This document shows positions 9,251 through 20,580 of a DNA stretch of 64,000 nt, in pieces (the first letter of the stretch is position 1; every line of letters begins with the position of its first letter). Source of the DNA: Cryptomeria japonica (taxonomy: Eukaryota; Streptophyta; Pinopsida; Cupressales; Cupressaceae); NCBI RefSeq assembly GCF_030272615.1, contig NC_081415.1, positions 512,705,034 to 512,769,033 of the forward strand, written 5' to 3'. The notes below the pieces were generated by a model. The model saw only the letters and a list, made by a program, of their open reading frames with translations. It did not search any database and was not told where the DNA came from. The position numbers and the translations under genes are program-made.

Positions 9251-9733
9251 TGTTGGATTTTGCCAAGATCAAGAGGTCAATGAAATGTACAAGATAGAGA
9301 CATAATATGGGACAAGAATAAACTGTATTCTCATCAATAGAAAATGATCAATAATTGTTGTTGTATACAATGTAGATGAACCTGCTTATATAGGCAAGGC
9401 TAGGGATATGTATGAGCACACAAATATGACATGTGGCTCAATAAGAAACAAGGGTAGGTAGGAAATAGGTGTGGGTAGGTAGGAGAAATAATATAATATT
9501 CCACATGAGGTGGATCACCCACCGAAGGTGGAATTATCACTCCACAATAAGTGGATATGATAGTGTAATAACAAGATCAACACCATAAGAGGTGGAATTT
9601 CTCCTACACACACTATCTCAATGTGGCACAAACACCCAAGTGTCTCATATCCAAACTACTATGAAATGCATTATCCTAAGTAAACTTAAGTAAGTGTAAT
9701 AATATCCATGATGAATAATTATTTACACCAACA
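9251..9733 (-). repeat. 5' LTR of Cop-B
   Basis: 483 bp, TGTTGG to CCAACA (a perfect 6-bp terminal inverted repeat), adjacent to the primer site and followed by the AAATC target duplication. It should carry the element promoter, reading leftward. Confidence 0.95.
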
Positions 9734-10150
9734 AAATCGATACTTAAACATTCCCAAGGCCTCTGAGGTATGACCAAAGGTTGGTACAGACCTACATTAC
9801 TTGATGAACCTTTTTCTCTTTGGTATATTACACATTGTTCTACAAACCTTCTCACTTCTAATTGCAACTTGGGCCAATTGTAAAACCTACTAACTTGCTC
9901 TGTAGTTTTTTCTATGCCAAAATGACCTCCTAGACCTCCTTGGTGCTTTTCTTGAATAATGTTTTGTCTCATAGAACATTGGAGAATGAAAATAAGGTGT
10001 CCTTTGAACAAAAAACCCTCTTGTATCATATCCTCTAAATAAGAAACATGTGAGGTGTTAGAAAAATCAGAATAAACAACATATATCTAGGCAAAGTCTT
10101 TATCATCCTTGTAGAGGTCTTTTATCTCGGTCAATCCCACACTTTGCAAT
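9734..10150 (-). pseudogene. Gyp-A integrase N-terminal half
   Basis: Minus-strand frame with the zinc-binding start of a gypsy integrase: HQGGLGGHFG supplies the two His, and CVIYQ has Tyr in place of the second Cys of the HHCC motif. YQPLVIPQRPWECLSIDF follows, whose Asp is the first catalytic residue. The Cop-B LTR interrupts directly after this. Region 10030-10150 links to RNase H and has stops. Confidence 0.88.
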
Positions 10151-10158
10151 TGTATCTC

Positions 10159-10524
10159 CTACATAGTCATGACTCTCCTGCTCAATGCATCAACTACCTT
10201 GTTTGAATTGCCCTTTTTGTTCTTGATAGTGAAGGTGTAGGATTGTAAGTATTTAACCCACTTTAGGTGTCGTTGATTCAATTTCTCTTGCCCATTAAGG
10301 AAACTAAGGGCATGGTTGTCAGTATAAACTACAAACTCTTTGGGTAGCAAGTAATGATGCCACTTCTTCAATGCTTTCACCATGGCATACAACTCCAAAT
10401 CATATTTGGAGTATCTTTGCTTGGCTTCATTCAATTTCTCTAAAAATAATGCTATAGGATGACCTTCTTGACTCAAAATGACCCCTATTTCCCTTTGGCT
10501 AGCATCACACTCTACTATAAACAA
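10159..10524 (-). pseudogene. Gyp-A RNase H domain
   Basis: Minus-strand frame starting VECDASQREIG and continuing DLELYAMVKALKKW, YTDNHALSFL and VDALSRR: the gypsy-type RNase H, which removes the RNA strand during reverse transcription. The acidic positions CDAS, DLEL, TDNHAL and DALS are all present. A single in-frame stop separates it from the RT connection domain on its right. Otherwise this is among the better preserved parts of Gyp-A. Confidence 0.9.
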
Positions 10525-11293
10525 CTAATGGAAATCAAGCAATCTAAGGGTTGGCAGCTTTGGTATTTTATATTTCAACAATTCAAATCCCCTATTGGCT
10601 TCCTCTGTCCACTTGAATTGACATTTAATCCCTCCTTTAATGGTGTTAAGAATAGGAGCACAAACATGGCTAAAGTTTCTCACGAACTTCCTATAAAAAG
10701 ATGTCATTCCATGAAAACTTCTAACATTACTTATGCTCCTAGGTGTAGGCCAATTAAGTATTGCTTCTACTTTACTCAGATCCATCTTTAAACAACCTTG
10801 TGAAATGACAAAACCAAGGTAAACTAACTCTATTTTTCAAAACTCATATTTTTCAAGGTTGATTTTGAGTTGAGCCCCCTTCAACTTCTTCAAGACCATT
10901 CCACATGCTGAAGGTGTTCCTCTTTGGACCTTTTGAAGACCAAAATGTCATCAAGATACACAATAAAAAAATTTCTTACAAACTCAACTAAGACTTCATT
11001 CATGAGTCTTTGAAAGGTACTAGGTGCATTAGTAAGGCCAAAAGGAATCACCAACCAATCATATAGGCCTGCATTGGTTCTATCTTCCATTCATCACCAA
11101 GTCTGATTCTTATCAGATGATAACCAGATTTCAAGTCCACCTTTGTGAAGTAGCATGCTCCACCTAGATTGTCCAATAGGTCCTCTATCCTTGGCATGGG
11201 AAACCAATATCTTATGGTAATCTTATTAATTGCTCTTGAGTCAGTGCACATCCTCCATTCTCCTCCTTTTTTAGGCACTAGAATAGTGGGAAC
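10525..11293 (-). pseudogene. Gyp-A reverse transcriptase, N-terminus missing
   Basis: From the right: [39 protein letters not shown] (first catalytic Asp), a frameshift near 11050-11090, then [19 protein letters not shown] and YLDDILVF, the intact RT active site. Stops and shifts follow around 10785-10890, then the thumb/connection segment with ILNWPTPRSISNVRSFHG. The beginning abuts the Non-C 5' LTR at 11294. About 45 codons expected between this point and the protease part at 21857 are absent from the window, apparently deleted. Confidence 0.92.
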
Positions 11294-12575
11294 TGTAGAC
11301 ACATAAAAATAGTCAATGCTTGCGGAATCATACTTTAACATTTGTGCATTGCCTCATTTTAGGTTTTTGTGTCGCATTAACATTTCTCCTATTATTCGCA
11401 CTTGATCTTTATCATTTGCGAGCATCGAGTCATTCTTCTATATTCTTCATTCATCTCGTCTTCAAATTTGGTCTTGTCGACAACAATCTTTAATCATGAT
11501 TTTGGTTGATCTTTGTCCTTTTGTCAATCTTGTCATATTGCGATCGATTCGTCATCGATCCTTGTCCTTTTTCAATCATGTCAATTTGGTCAATTTATCA
11601 TTGATTTTTGTCAACCAATTTCAGTCAAATAGTTTATCACATTGGTCATTTATCAATCCAAAATCAAATCAAATCGAGTCAATTATATTTCAAGACCTAA
11701 TTCGTCTTCTAGGGTTTTATAATTTATTCATTTAACCTAATTTGTTATTTCTTCCTCTAGGATTACTAAATTAGTTATTAATCCTAGGTCTTCTCATTAC
11801 AATTAAATCTTTATTTAATTGGCTAATTATTCTTCCTCTTGTAAATTAATTAATAAATGACAAATTATTAATTAATTTACCTAATTTCTTCTAGTTCCTA
11901 ATTTCCTATTTTTCCATCAATTTCTAATTCCTAATTGTCATCAATTTCAATTTTCTAATTTTCTTAATTTCTAATTTCTTTTCCCTCCTATTTCATCTCC
12001 TAATTCTATGGGAATGACATTTCAATTTGTCATCAATTGTCATAATTGATAATCAACCAATTTTGACATAGAATGTGTCATAATTTGTGATCAATTATCA
12101 ATCAATCAAATTGTGCATGGAAAGTGCATAATTTGTCATAATTTGTCATATTGATTTGCAATTTCCATTTGAATTGCATCATGCTAATCTTGCCATTTAT
12201 CCAATTCTTCTATAAATTGGATGAATTTCTTCAATCAAACCCCTTGATTCTTGATCCCGAATCCCTAATCAAACTATCGAACTTATGCTTCTAGTACTCT
12301 TGATCAACAAACCAATATCAATCTTGCTTTCAATTGTATGTTGTGCACTTGTAGGTGAGATCCACAAATCCATTTGAAGAGGAAAGAAGAACAATGGAGC
12401 CGCATGGAAGAAGCATCCAAATCGTCATCTAGTTTGCATGAATATTTGCTTTTGAATGCTTTGTTTTTATGTCTCTATTGAGTGTGTTTAGGATTAGATC
12501 ATTGCAATGAATGCACTTGTGATTGATGATTATGTTTATCTTTGTTTTGTGATGATTCCTAATTCTGATGCTACA
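11294..12575 (+). repeat. 5' LTR of Non-C
   Basis: About 1282 bp, TGTAGACAC to GATGCTACA, giving the short terminal inverted repeat TGTAG/CTACA. AT-rich, with many AATTTCTAATT-type units in its middle. Compared base for base with 20581-21855 to set the edges. Confidence 0.9.
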
Positions 12576-12580
12576 TTAAT

Positions 12581-12600
12581 TAGTGAACCCGATGTGAATA
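12581..12600 (+). other. primer-binding-like site of Non-C
   Basis: TAGTGAACCCGATGTGAATA, five bases after the LTR. It matches the LTR-D site (TGGTGAACCCGACGTGAATC) at most positions, which supports both sites and suggests a shared lineage. The G of the expected TGG is A here. Confidence 0.6.
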
Positions 12601-14643
12601 CTAACCTTCTAACCCCTTTACTGTGTTTTGGAGTGCTTTCAAGTTGATTTTGCAGGTCAAAAACCCAAAAACAGGGCCGTGCAGGGTATTCTAGACACTT
12701 CTGCGCCTGTGTCCTGCATCTTGCGCCTATGTCCTGCATCTTGCGCTTGTGTAGGTGACATTCTGTGCTTGTGTCAGACATCTTGCGCCTGTGTCATGAG
12801 TTCTGCGCTTGTGTAAAGTCCAGAATAGAGGTGAAAAATGCAGTGTTTACTTGAAATTTTTGGTGTTTTTGGATTCTGTTTTCTGTGCTTTGGATTTTGG
12901 TACTAATTATTTGTGCAGAATCTTGGCATACACATGGAAAAGACTATAAATCAAACTACTAACATGTGTTATGCAGAATCGATGGTCAAAGACAACAAAT
13001 CAAACCTCTAACTTGGGTTTTGCAGGTTGCCTTGGAGAAACAACCAAACTGTGTGTTTGAGATTTTTAATTAGGCACTTAGTGATTTATAAATAGGTGGG
13101 AATGAACATTTGTTTGCTTTGATTGTTAAGTATGACATTGGAGTAGGAGAGTATGCTCTCATCCTTCATAGGGTGATCAGAAATCTAGATCTTCGATACC
13201 ATGCTTGTGTTGTTGATTGTGTGTCACATTTAGAGGGCCTACCTTCCCGACCACTTTGCTTTTGCAAGCAAGTGATAATCGTGAGAAGGGAACGACCCAA
13301 AGTGAGTACGGCTAGAATTCCTTGGCATTCTAACTCACTATAAAAAAATACCCGATGAGCGAAAGCTTTGAAGGAAGCGTTACGTGGGAATTGCAGTTAC
13401 TTGGGAAGTGATGACCCTTGAACTCTTTCTCATATCAACATCTAAGTAGGGCCTCTTGGTCTAAATCGTGCTTGCGTGACTACATTTGTTTGGTATCTTG
13501 ATGGGCTTAATGTCTCAATCACGCTTGCGTGACATCAAGGAGTAACGCTTAACAAAAATCCTGACTAAACACCTTGTTTTTAGAGGCCAAAAACCCTTCT
13601 AGTTGCTTGAGAAGGACAAGTTCGGATACTTGGAAGAGATACTAAGTTCGCCATGGGGAGATTTCCATGGGGACTAATGCTTGGCTGCCCTGAGAAGTGA
13701 GTGCCATGGAGGGGAGCCCGTGGGGTCAAGCATCTATGTATTCTCCTTGAATCTTATAACAAGTCTACCTCTCAAGTACCTAATGTCTTTGCCTACCATA
13801 AGAAATGTGGGAATGAGCATGATTGTATTGAGTCTATGTTAAAATATCTTGTCTTCTTTGTTTGTCAAAAGTTGAATTGCATCCCATTTCAGAGAGCAAA
13901 ACAAATTGATTCAAAACAAGGTTAAACATAAGAGCATTTCATCCAACAAATTTCAAAACACCTTCAAATATGGTTGTCAAACATTGTTCAAAATTTTGTC
14001 TCAACATGCATGTCACTTACATTTAAGTTCATCCTAAGTTGCATTTTGCAAAGTTCATTGTCAAGTACCAAGGTTAAGTTTCACCTAAGTCATACTCCTT
14101 TGCATATCAATAAGAGTCATCCATTTGCATGTGTCCTCTTGCATTAAAGTCATACCATTGTCATACATGCATATTTGCATACCCTAAGTCTCTTCATTAA
14201 GCTTAAGTCATTCTCATATCATAGTAATTGTCCCTTTGCATATAGTGTCAAAATTGGGTTTTGTCATACTTGAGTAATCCAAATCTTTGATAAACCCTAA
14301 GTCATTGTTAGGAAGTCTAGACCTTATCAAATCTTTTCTCCTTTTATCATTATTGTCATTTGGTCAAACCTAGCTTAGTATCCAAGCATATAGGGGAGAC
14401 TTTGTCATTTGTCCTTTTGTCACTTACGTCCCTTTGTCCTTTAAGGTCTAGATATCATTCCAATTTCCTAAGGGTCCCTCTCTTAGATTTGCATTTCAAA
14501 AGTTTGTCAAAATCTCCAAAACAACCAAAAACATAGATTGCATTCTTGCCATAGATTGCATTTTCATCTATTTAGTTTGCATTTAGTTGCATATCATACA
14601 TTATCCTTGAAAAATTCCAAAAATATTGCATTTGCATAGTGAC
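12601..14643 (+). other. leader of Non-C
   Basis: Two kilobases between the primer-binding-like site and the long frame. It has a short tandem repeat (12701-12815) and a segment with repeated CTTGCGTGAC motifs near 13470-13535. Small frames at 13110-13343 and 13701-13925 have no recognisable content. Confidence 0.55.
12701..12815 (+). repeat. minisatellite, unit TTGCGCYTGTGTC
   Basis: About six units of 18-19 bases, each containing GCGCCTGTGTC or GCGCTTGTGT. The same motif recurs at the other end of the element (19937-20050), partly inverted. Confidence 0.8.
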
Positions 14644-17445
14644 ATGTCTATTGAAACAAGGTTCCAAGCACCAATGATGCAACAAAGTTTGACATATCAA
14701 CCAACAATGCAATCGCAATTATATCGAACCCAACAACAAGGCAATATCGATCAAACTCTTTATGATGAAACAAGTTTCCAAATACAAAAACTAGAGGAGA
14801 AGCTAGCTCAAGAAAATGAGATATTGGAACAAAAAGTGAAAAACATTGCGAAGAATAGATCACAAATGTCCAAAGTGTTTCAAAAATTTCCAGGTTGAAA
14901 TCCAAAGGTTGAGCCAATTGATGTAAGATCTCTTCTTGAACAATCAGACATACCAGCTCCCCTCTCCCAAATAGAGATGATGAAATAATTTCAAGAAAAG
15001 AGACAACAACATTATGTGCCTTCACATCAAGAACAAGAAGGTGTTTACTATCAATCACATTTTCAACCATCACAACCAATGGTTCAACCAATTGTCCAAC
15101 ATATGCAACCAACACAACCAATGGTCCAATTTCAACAATATGTCCAACCAACTATACAATGTCAACAAATGGTTCAACCAATGGTGGAATATCAATGTCA
15201 ACAACAACAACCAAACATTCAAAAACAAAGGTTGCAGCACACACCAAGCCAAGTTTCAAACATGTTGGAACAATTGAACCAAGTCCAATATCAAAACATG
15301 ACATCAGACCAGAACCAACTCCTTGCCAAACAAGTTCAAATTCCAGATACAACTATGTCAAAACCTCGAAAGAAAGGTGGCTTTATTGCAATGATCTTAA
15401 GGAAACGACCAAGTGAGTTCTTTGAGGAAGATCAAGATAATACAATTATGTCTAGCAATGCCTCATCCCCTCACAAACAAATTGACTCTCCAGTGGCATC
15501 TATCCCTACACCTTTAGAAGTTTCACAAGAACCTTCCATATTGTCCTCATCAAATAATACACCCAAGGATGCAATTAGCCAAGGGCTATCCATAATTGAT
15601 TGCCAAGATAATCCAGTTCATGATGCACATCCTTGTCACGTTTCAGAAATACAAGACCCAATGCCACCATGCACTTTATTCCCATTACCTGTTTTAGAGG
15701 ACCCCATTCGAAGTCCCTCTTCCTCATGTTCAAGCATTGATTCCTTGCCAGAATCCATCACAAATGTTCAAAGTGCATTTCCTTCATGCCAAAACATTGG
15801 TTCCTTGTCAGAATCCCCCATGCATATCCAAAGTCTAACCCCATGTCAAGAGGATAGTTTAGAGCATGAAGAAACGTGTCTTGAAATAGATCAAGATCAA
15901 GATCCTGAAACCTTATCATCCCATCCAATTTTTTACCAAGATCCCATGTTCCTAGACACTCATGACAATTCCCCTATTCTTGTCCATCCTATCCAAGATC
16001 CTATTGACACTCCATTCCCCAAGCAAGATCAAGATATCCCAGTTCATCCAATCCCAAATGATCCCATTCCATTTCATGAACACAATGTCCTTTAAAATCC
16101 CATTGGCATTCCACTTCCTAAGAAAGATCAAGATATCCCTTCCATCCTTTCTGATGATCCCATTAAAAGTCAAGAGCAAAGCACCTTTAAAGAGGATTCC
16201 AATGATCTTCCTCCTTGTCAAGATCAAATTATTCCTTTAGATCCTCCACAAGATCCACTTGTTCCTCCATCTCCTTGTCTTAATGCTCCATATACACTCC
16301 AAGATCACATTTCTTTTGAGGATCCCATTATTTCTCCCATTCCATCTCTTGAAGAGCCTGTCATTGAACCATGTCCACTACACAATCCTAGTCCCCCTCA
16401 TGATTCTAACGTGTCGGTGCAAGATGTTCATGAACCCTCGACATGCATAATGGGTTCTTCCACTTTGGTGCAATCCGATCCACTTCAAGATCTCATTATT
16501 TCTCTCATATCATATCCACCTCATAATGGACTCGCGTCTTCTTCCCAAAGAAAAGAGTATCCTACAAGTCAAGATATTCATAAAGGCAAAGGAGTAGATC
16601 TTCATAAGCAAGAATCCCTTCATGTTAAAAAAAATATTAAGGGGCATGTCTACACAACTCACTCTCAAGATGTTGGTATCCCTCCATCAAAATCAAAATA
16701 TACACCTTCCCCATCATCCCTTCCATCCATCTTAGGTCCTTATATCCCTTTGTTCTCTATGCAAGGTCAGCAACGACACACATCCTTGAGTGAATTTCAT
16801 CCATCCAAAAGAAGTCCATTTCATTCATGTCCATCCATGCATTCCTTTCCCCCTCCAAGCAATTTGGATGCCAAGTATAAAAGTCATAAGTCTAGAAATC
16901 CACATGTATTCAAGGATCAACATGTCCAATATAATCGACATGTCAAAACAAAGAGCAATATGATCTATAAAGAAAAAAATATATCCAAAAGGCCATAAAG
17001 GCCCACTGAGCAAAATAAAGAAAAGTCAAAATATATATGGGTTCCTAAATCCCTTGTGCAAGCAATGCACTCCAAGGAACCACAAAAGCATGAAAAACCA
17101 AAAACCATGTGGATCCCTAAGAAGCTCCTTGAAGCATAAAAAGAAACATCCAACTTGGCATCCAAAATTGCTATTCCTCCATCCAAACCTTCCAAGTCTA
17201 TTCCTTCATCACCTTCTTCATCCATTTTGGGCCCTTATGTCCCAAAATCCATATCCTTTCCTCCATCCAAATCTCAATATCCAAAATATGTCTTTCCTCC
17301 ATCAGTCCATCACCCCTCAAGGTGTGTACCAATGTCGATCTTGCCTTCATTTCCATCCACTAAAGCCCAATTCTTCCAATACCCTACCTATTATCCAATG
17401 CATATTTTTCATCCTTCGATCCCTCTGGTCCAATCCTTTGCATAA
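14644..17445 (+). pseudogene. Non-C long Gln/Pro/Ser-rich frame with five stops
   Basis: One frame runs about 934 codons from an ATG (MSIETRFQAPMMQQ) with only five stops: TGA at 14896, TAA near 14989, TAA at 16093, TAA at 16996 and TAA near 17137. Non-stop positions keep codon sense throughout, so this was one protein. The N-terminal 85 residues include a coiled-coil-like charged stretch (QKLEEKLAQENEILEQKVK). Next comes Gln/Pro/Val low complexity with repeats like QPMVQP, then acidic Pro/Asp/Ser sequence with many QDPI units. The C-terminal third has Ser/Pro/Lys repeats, including two versions of SILGPYIP/SILGPYVP. No zinc knuckle or enzyme motif. Position suggests a gag-like or structural role, but I do not recognise the family. 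Confidence 0.7.
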
Positions 17446-17617
17446 ATCCTCGCCTTAGTTTCATCTTATTTTCCATGTCCTTATCCTACCAACGTCTTTG
17501 AGCATACTTTTAAAGGTCATGGTCCATTTTTTTCAAGGCTACTATCCAAACAATAATACGCTTGAGTCCTTCTTCCATCCCCTATCATGTGTCCATCTTC
17601 TATTGAAAAAGTCAAAA

Positions 17618-17706
17618 TCCACAAAAAAAAATACAAAAAAAAATTGAAAAAAAAAAAATACCAAAAAAAAAAAAAAGATAAAAAAAAAAGAAAAAGAAAA
17701 AAAGTA
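17618..17706. repeat. A-rich low-complexity tract
   Basis: Runs of A of up to 14 bases, separated by single or double other bases. Apparent Phe-rich frames on the other strand are artefacts. Confidence 0.85.
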
Positions 17707-18389
17707 AGGAAAAATGATTCGTCCACTGGTGAAAACCTGGCAAACAGGCATCATGCGTAATCTATGAACTTCTTGCACACTACACTTAGGGGGCAGGTTT
17801 CCTCCTTCATATCCTATTGCCCTTCATTATCCTATCATACCCTGTCATTACCCTTCATATCCTATTGTCCCTCATGTCCAATTTCTCTTTCCACCTTTGA
17901 TCTTGACAAGGCTGACGATCGTCATGAGCATCATGTATCTTGTTTGCAGCTTTCAATCTATCATAGCTTTTGGTCATTTATCCATTTTCTTATTATAATT
18001 TTTCATCCATATTCCCTATCTTATTGCAACTTTCTGCCACTATCCCGTATCCTATCCCGACCTTCAATCCATGTCCCTTATCCATTCTTGGTCTTGCTTA
18101 TCCTATCCATATCTTATCACTATCCATACACTCTTTTTCATTCCTTGATATTGATCTGACATAAGGATGCCAAATTTAAACATGGTTTCAAAAACCTCTT
18201 GACATGTCCATCATGCCATGTTCCTGCTTTACATTGTCATATCCAGTCTTTTGTCCCATCACGTAATAGCCCTTGAAAATTGCATCTGTATTGTCTCCAT
18301 GATAAAAGGCCTTTGTCTTCCCTCTATCCACCATCATTTCAAAAATCCTATTTATTCACCTGTCATATTCCTGGCCTTGCTAGACATTG

Positions 18390-18545
18390 GGGGCAAAAAA
18401 TCATAAAAATTGAAAAATGTCCTGAAATAATTCAAAAAAATTGAAAAATGTCCTGAAAAAATCTCAAAAACATTTAAAAATGTCCTGAAAAAAACATAAA
18501 AAAATTGAAAAAAGTCCTGAAAAAACACAAAAAAATTTGTAAAAC
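18390..18545 (+). repeat. tandem repeat, unit TTGAAAAATGTCCTGAAAAAA
   Basis: About five units of 30-36 bases, each with a conserved TGTCCTGAAA or AGTCCTGAAA core and variable A-rich spacers. Confidence 0.85.
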
Positions 18546-19936
18546 TCCAAAAACAAAAAACAAACATTTTGCAAATAATTATTCCTTTTGTGCATTAGAC
18601 AGCTCACTGAGTATACATCCAACAACTCGCAATCAAACACTGCACTTTTAATGAAATCATGCTTTAACAGATGACCTTTTTCAATCAAATCAAACATTCA
18701 AACTGATCACAATTGTCCTATCAATCAACATCAAAATCATTTGTCCTTGTTACTGCTATCATGGGTCTTATACAGGGTGTGGTATACTCAAAACCAGACT
18801 GTGTCCTATCTTAGACGGGGTACCGCATTCCCTGAAACCAGACAGCATGATCGTCCTATCAGCACATTCAACTTTTGACAATGAAGATCAAGGTGTTTGT
18901 TTGATTTGTTGAAATTTGTGCATCTTATCTTTTTATTGATTTATCTTCAATCATGTTCCTATGTTGCTCGATGATGTCACTGAGTGATTTAGAGTGACCG
19001 GGATGGCTCATGGTCTTTTTCTTTTTTGATTGTGATTGTCGTTTGTCTGTGATGTGTCTGTCTTTTGCAAAAAGGGTTGCATTTTAGCTCTGGCCTTCAA
19101 TGCCATGATGCTACACATCCATTTTGCTACATAAAAATAAAGGTTCTCACCTACAAAGTGCATTACTGAAAGCAAGTTTTTTGTCATCTCTAACTGCCCT
19201 CTATCTCATTTCTTACTAACATTTCTTCCGTCAGTCTGGATAATCAGTTCGGTCTAGTGCTCCGATATCCAAACACATATGCTGCATCCTGCATTCATTG
19301 GTTAGTACATTTGCATTATATCAAGCATTTTATCCATTTCATATCATAAATGCATCAAAAATACACAAAAAAAAAATACATCCATACATGTTCCACAATT
19401 CATTCATCAACAGTGCATAAGTCACCCATACATAGAAAAATAACTACAAGTCATAACACATTGCATCCCATCATATCGATGCCTATCATATCACATATCA
19501 TAATAATATCGGAGTACAAAATCAGACTGTCTGTCCTAAGTATGGCCCGCAGGCTGACTATATAATATCACACTACATAATGTCCACTGTCTGTCATAAC
19601 GAGCATGTGCCTCTGTCACTGGGTTCTCCCTCTATCCTCCTCATCCCTACCATGTCTCAAGTCCTGCTAATATATCTATGTCCATGCTTCTGAGTCTATG
19701 TCGTAACATGAAGCAGTCAGGTCGGTTCTCCCGCATGATCAACGGATACTATCGACTCTGCATCACAATTGGGGCAAATTTTGTCAGTTTTAGGGTTTGC
19801 TCCTACGGGTTGCATTTCCTCTTTTTCATGTCTAATTAGGGTGTTTTTCATCTCATTTGACCTATCCTATCCTTGTCCCCCCTTTCCGGAGCATTTGTAT
19901 GTTGTTTTGACCAAAATTAGAGTTTCCAATGCACAC

Positions 19937-20050
19937 TTGCGCCTGTGTCATAGATCCTGCACCTGTGTCAGGTAACTTGCACTTGTGTCTTCCTACACAA
20001 GCGTAGAAGACATGACACAAGCGCAAAATTAGACTACACAAGCGCAGAAG
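19937..20050. repeat. minisatellite with inverted half
   Basis: Three units in forward sense (GCGCCTGTGTC, GCACCTGTGTC, GCACTTGTGTC) followed by three in reverse complement (ACACAAGCG, ACACAAGCGC, ACACAAGCGC). The two halves can pair as a hairpin. It is the same motif as the array at 12701. Confidence 0.8.
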
Positions 20051-20565
20051 TCCTCTTTTGCATCCCCTGTGGGCCCCGCAATGTCCCGCAAGCAATCAAA
20101 AGTCATGAAATTGAAAACATGGGTTTTTGAGATCCATACCGCTGCTCCTGCGTCGTCTGGTTGTCTGAATGTGTGTACACATTCTCCAAGGTGATCCGCC
20201 ATTGGAATGTTCGCCATCTCTCTGCAAGTGTCCTTGTCCAGAGCAACAAATCCTCCTCCTTGTCTAGTGCAAATGAGCAATTTTCCATCTCTTGGTCTCA
20301 TTTATAGCTCTTTGTCATTGCATAGATGGATGTGCGTCTTCCCCATCTTATGTTGGTTGTGGTCTTGTGCACCTTACATTGCTTGTCCTGCATGCATCCG
20401 ATCTCCGATTGTCAGTCCGTTCGATCCTATCATTTTTATCGATCAAATGGCCTCTTTTCTGTATGTTTCCGGCCAATTCCTCGAGGGGACATGCATATGT
20501 CATTATTATTGTCTGAGGCATTTTTATTATTGTTCTTTGAAACAACGCTTACAATCGCATTGTCT

Positions 20566-20580
20566 CAAAGAGGGGCAAAA
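20566..20580 (+). other. polypurine tract of Non-C
   Basis: CAAAGAGGGGCAAAA directly before the 3' LTR start TGTAGACACC. This is the classic form for gypsy-type plant elements. Confidence 0.9.

Larger units (their letters stand above)
4581..9733 (-). mobile_element. Cop-B: complete non-autonomous Ty1/copia element
   Basis: A 5153-bp element on the minus strand with two 483-bp LTRs, a tRNA-Met primer site directly against the 5' LTR, a long leader, one open gag-protease frame and a purine-rich tract before the 3' LTR. Both flanks carry AAATC. There is no integrase, RT or RNase H, so movement would need enzymes from a relative. LTRs differ at only 4 positions (about 0.8%), so insertion was recent relative to the host element. 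It split the Gyp-A integrase just after the codons for SIDF. Confidence 0.95.
17446..20565 (+). other. non-coding 3' region of Non-C
   Basis: 3.1 kb of pyrimidine-rich sequence with CCTATC and CATATCC units. It includes an A-rich homopolymer zone (17618-17706), a short tandem repeat (18390-18545) and the inverted minisatellite (19937-20050). Frames here (for example 17764-18159 and 20207-20593) are unsupported. Confidence 0.6.

Noticed and set aside
14648-15352. Minus-strand frames of up to 167 codons inside Non-C
   Set aside because: Antisense shadows of the Gln/Pro repeat region of the plus-strand frame.
17517-17778. Phe-rich membrane-like proteins
   Set aside because: Translation of an A-rich homopolymer tract on the opposite strand.
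18390-18545. CRISPR-like array
   Set aside because: Short A-rich direct repeats with irregular low-complexity spacers in a plant retrotransposon; no cas genes.
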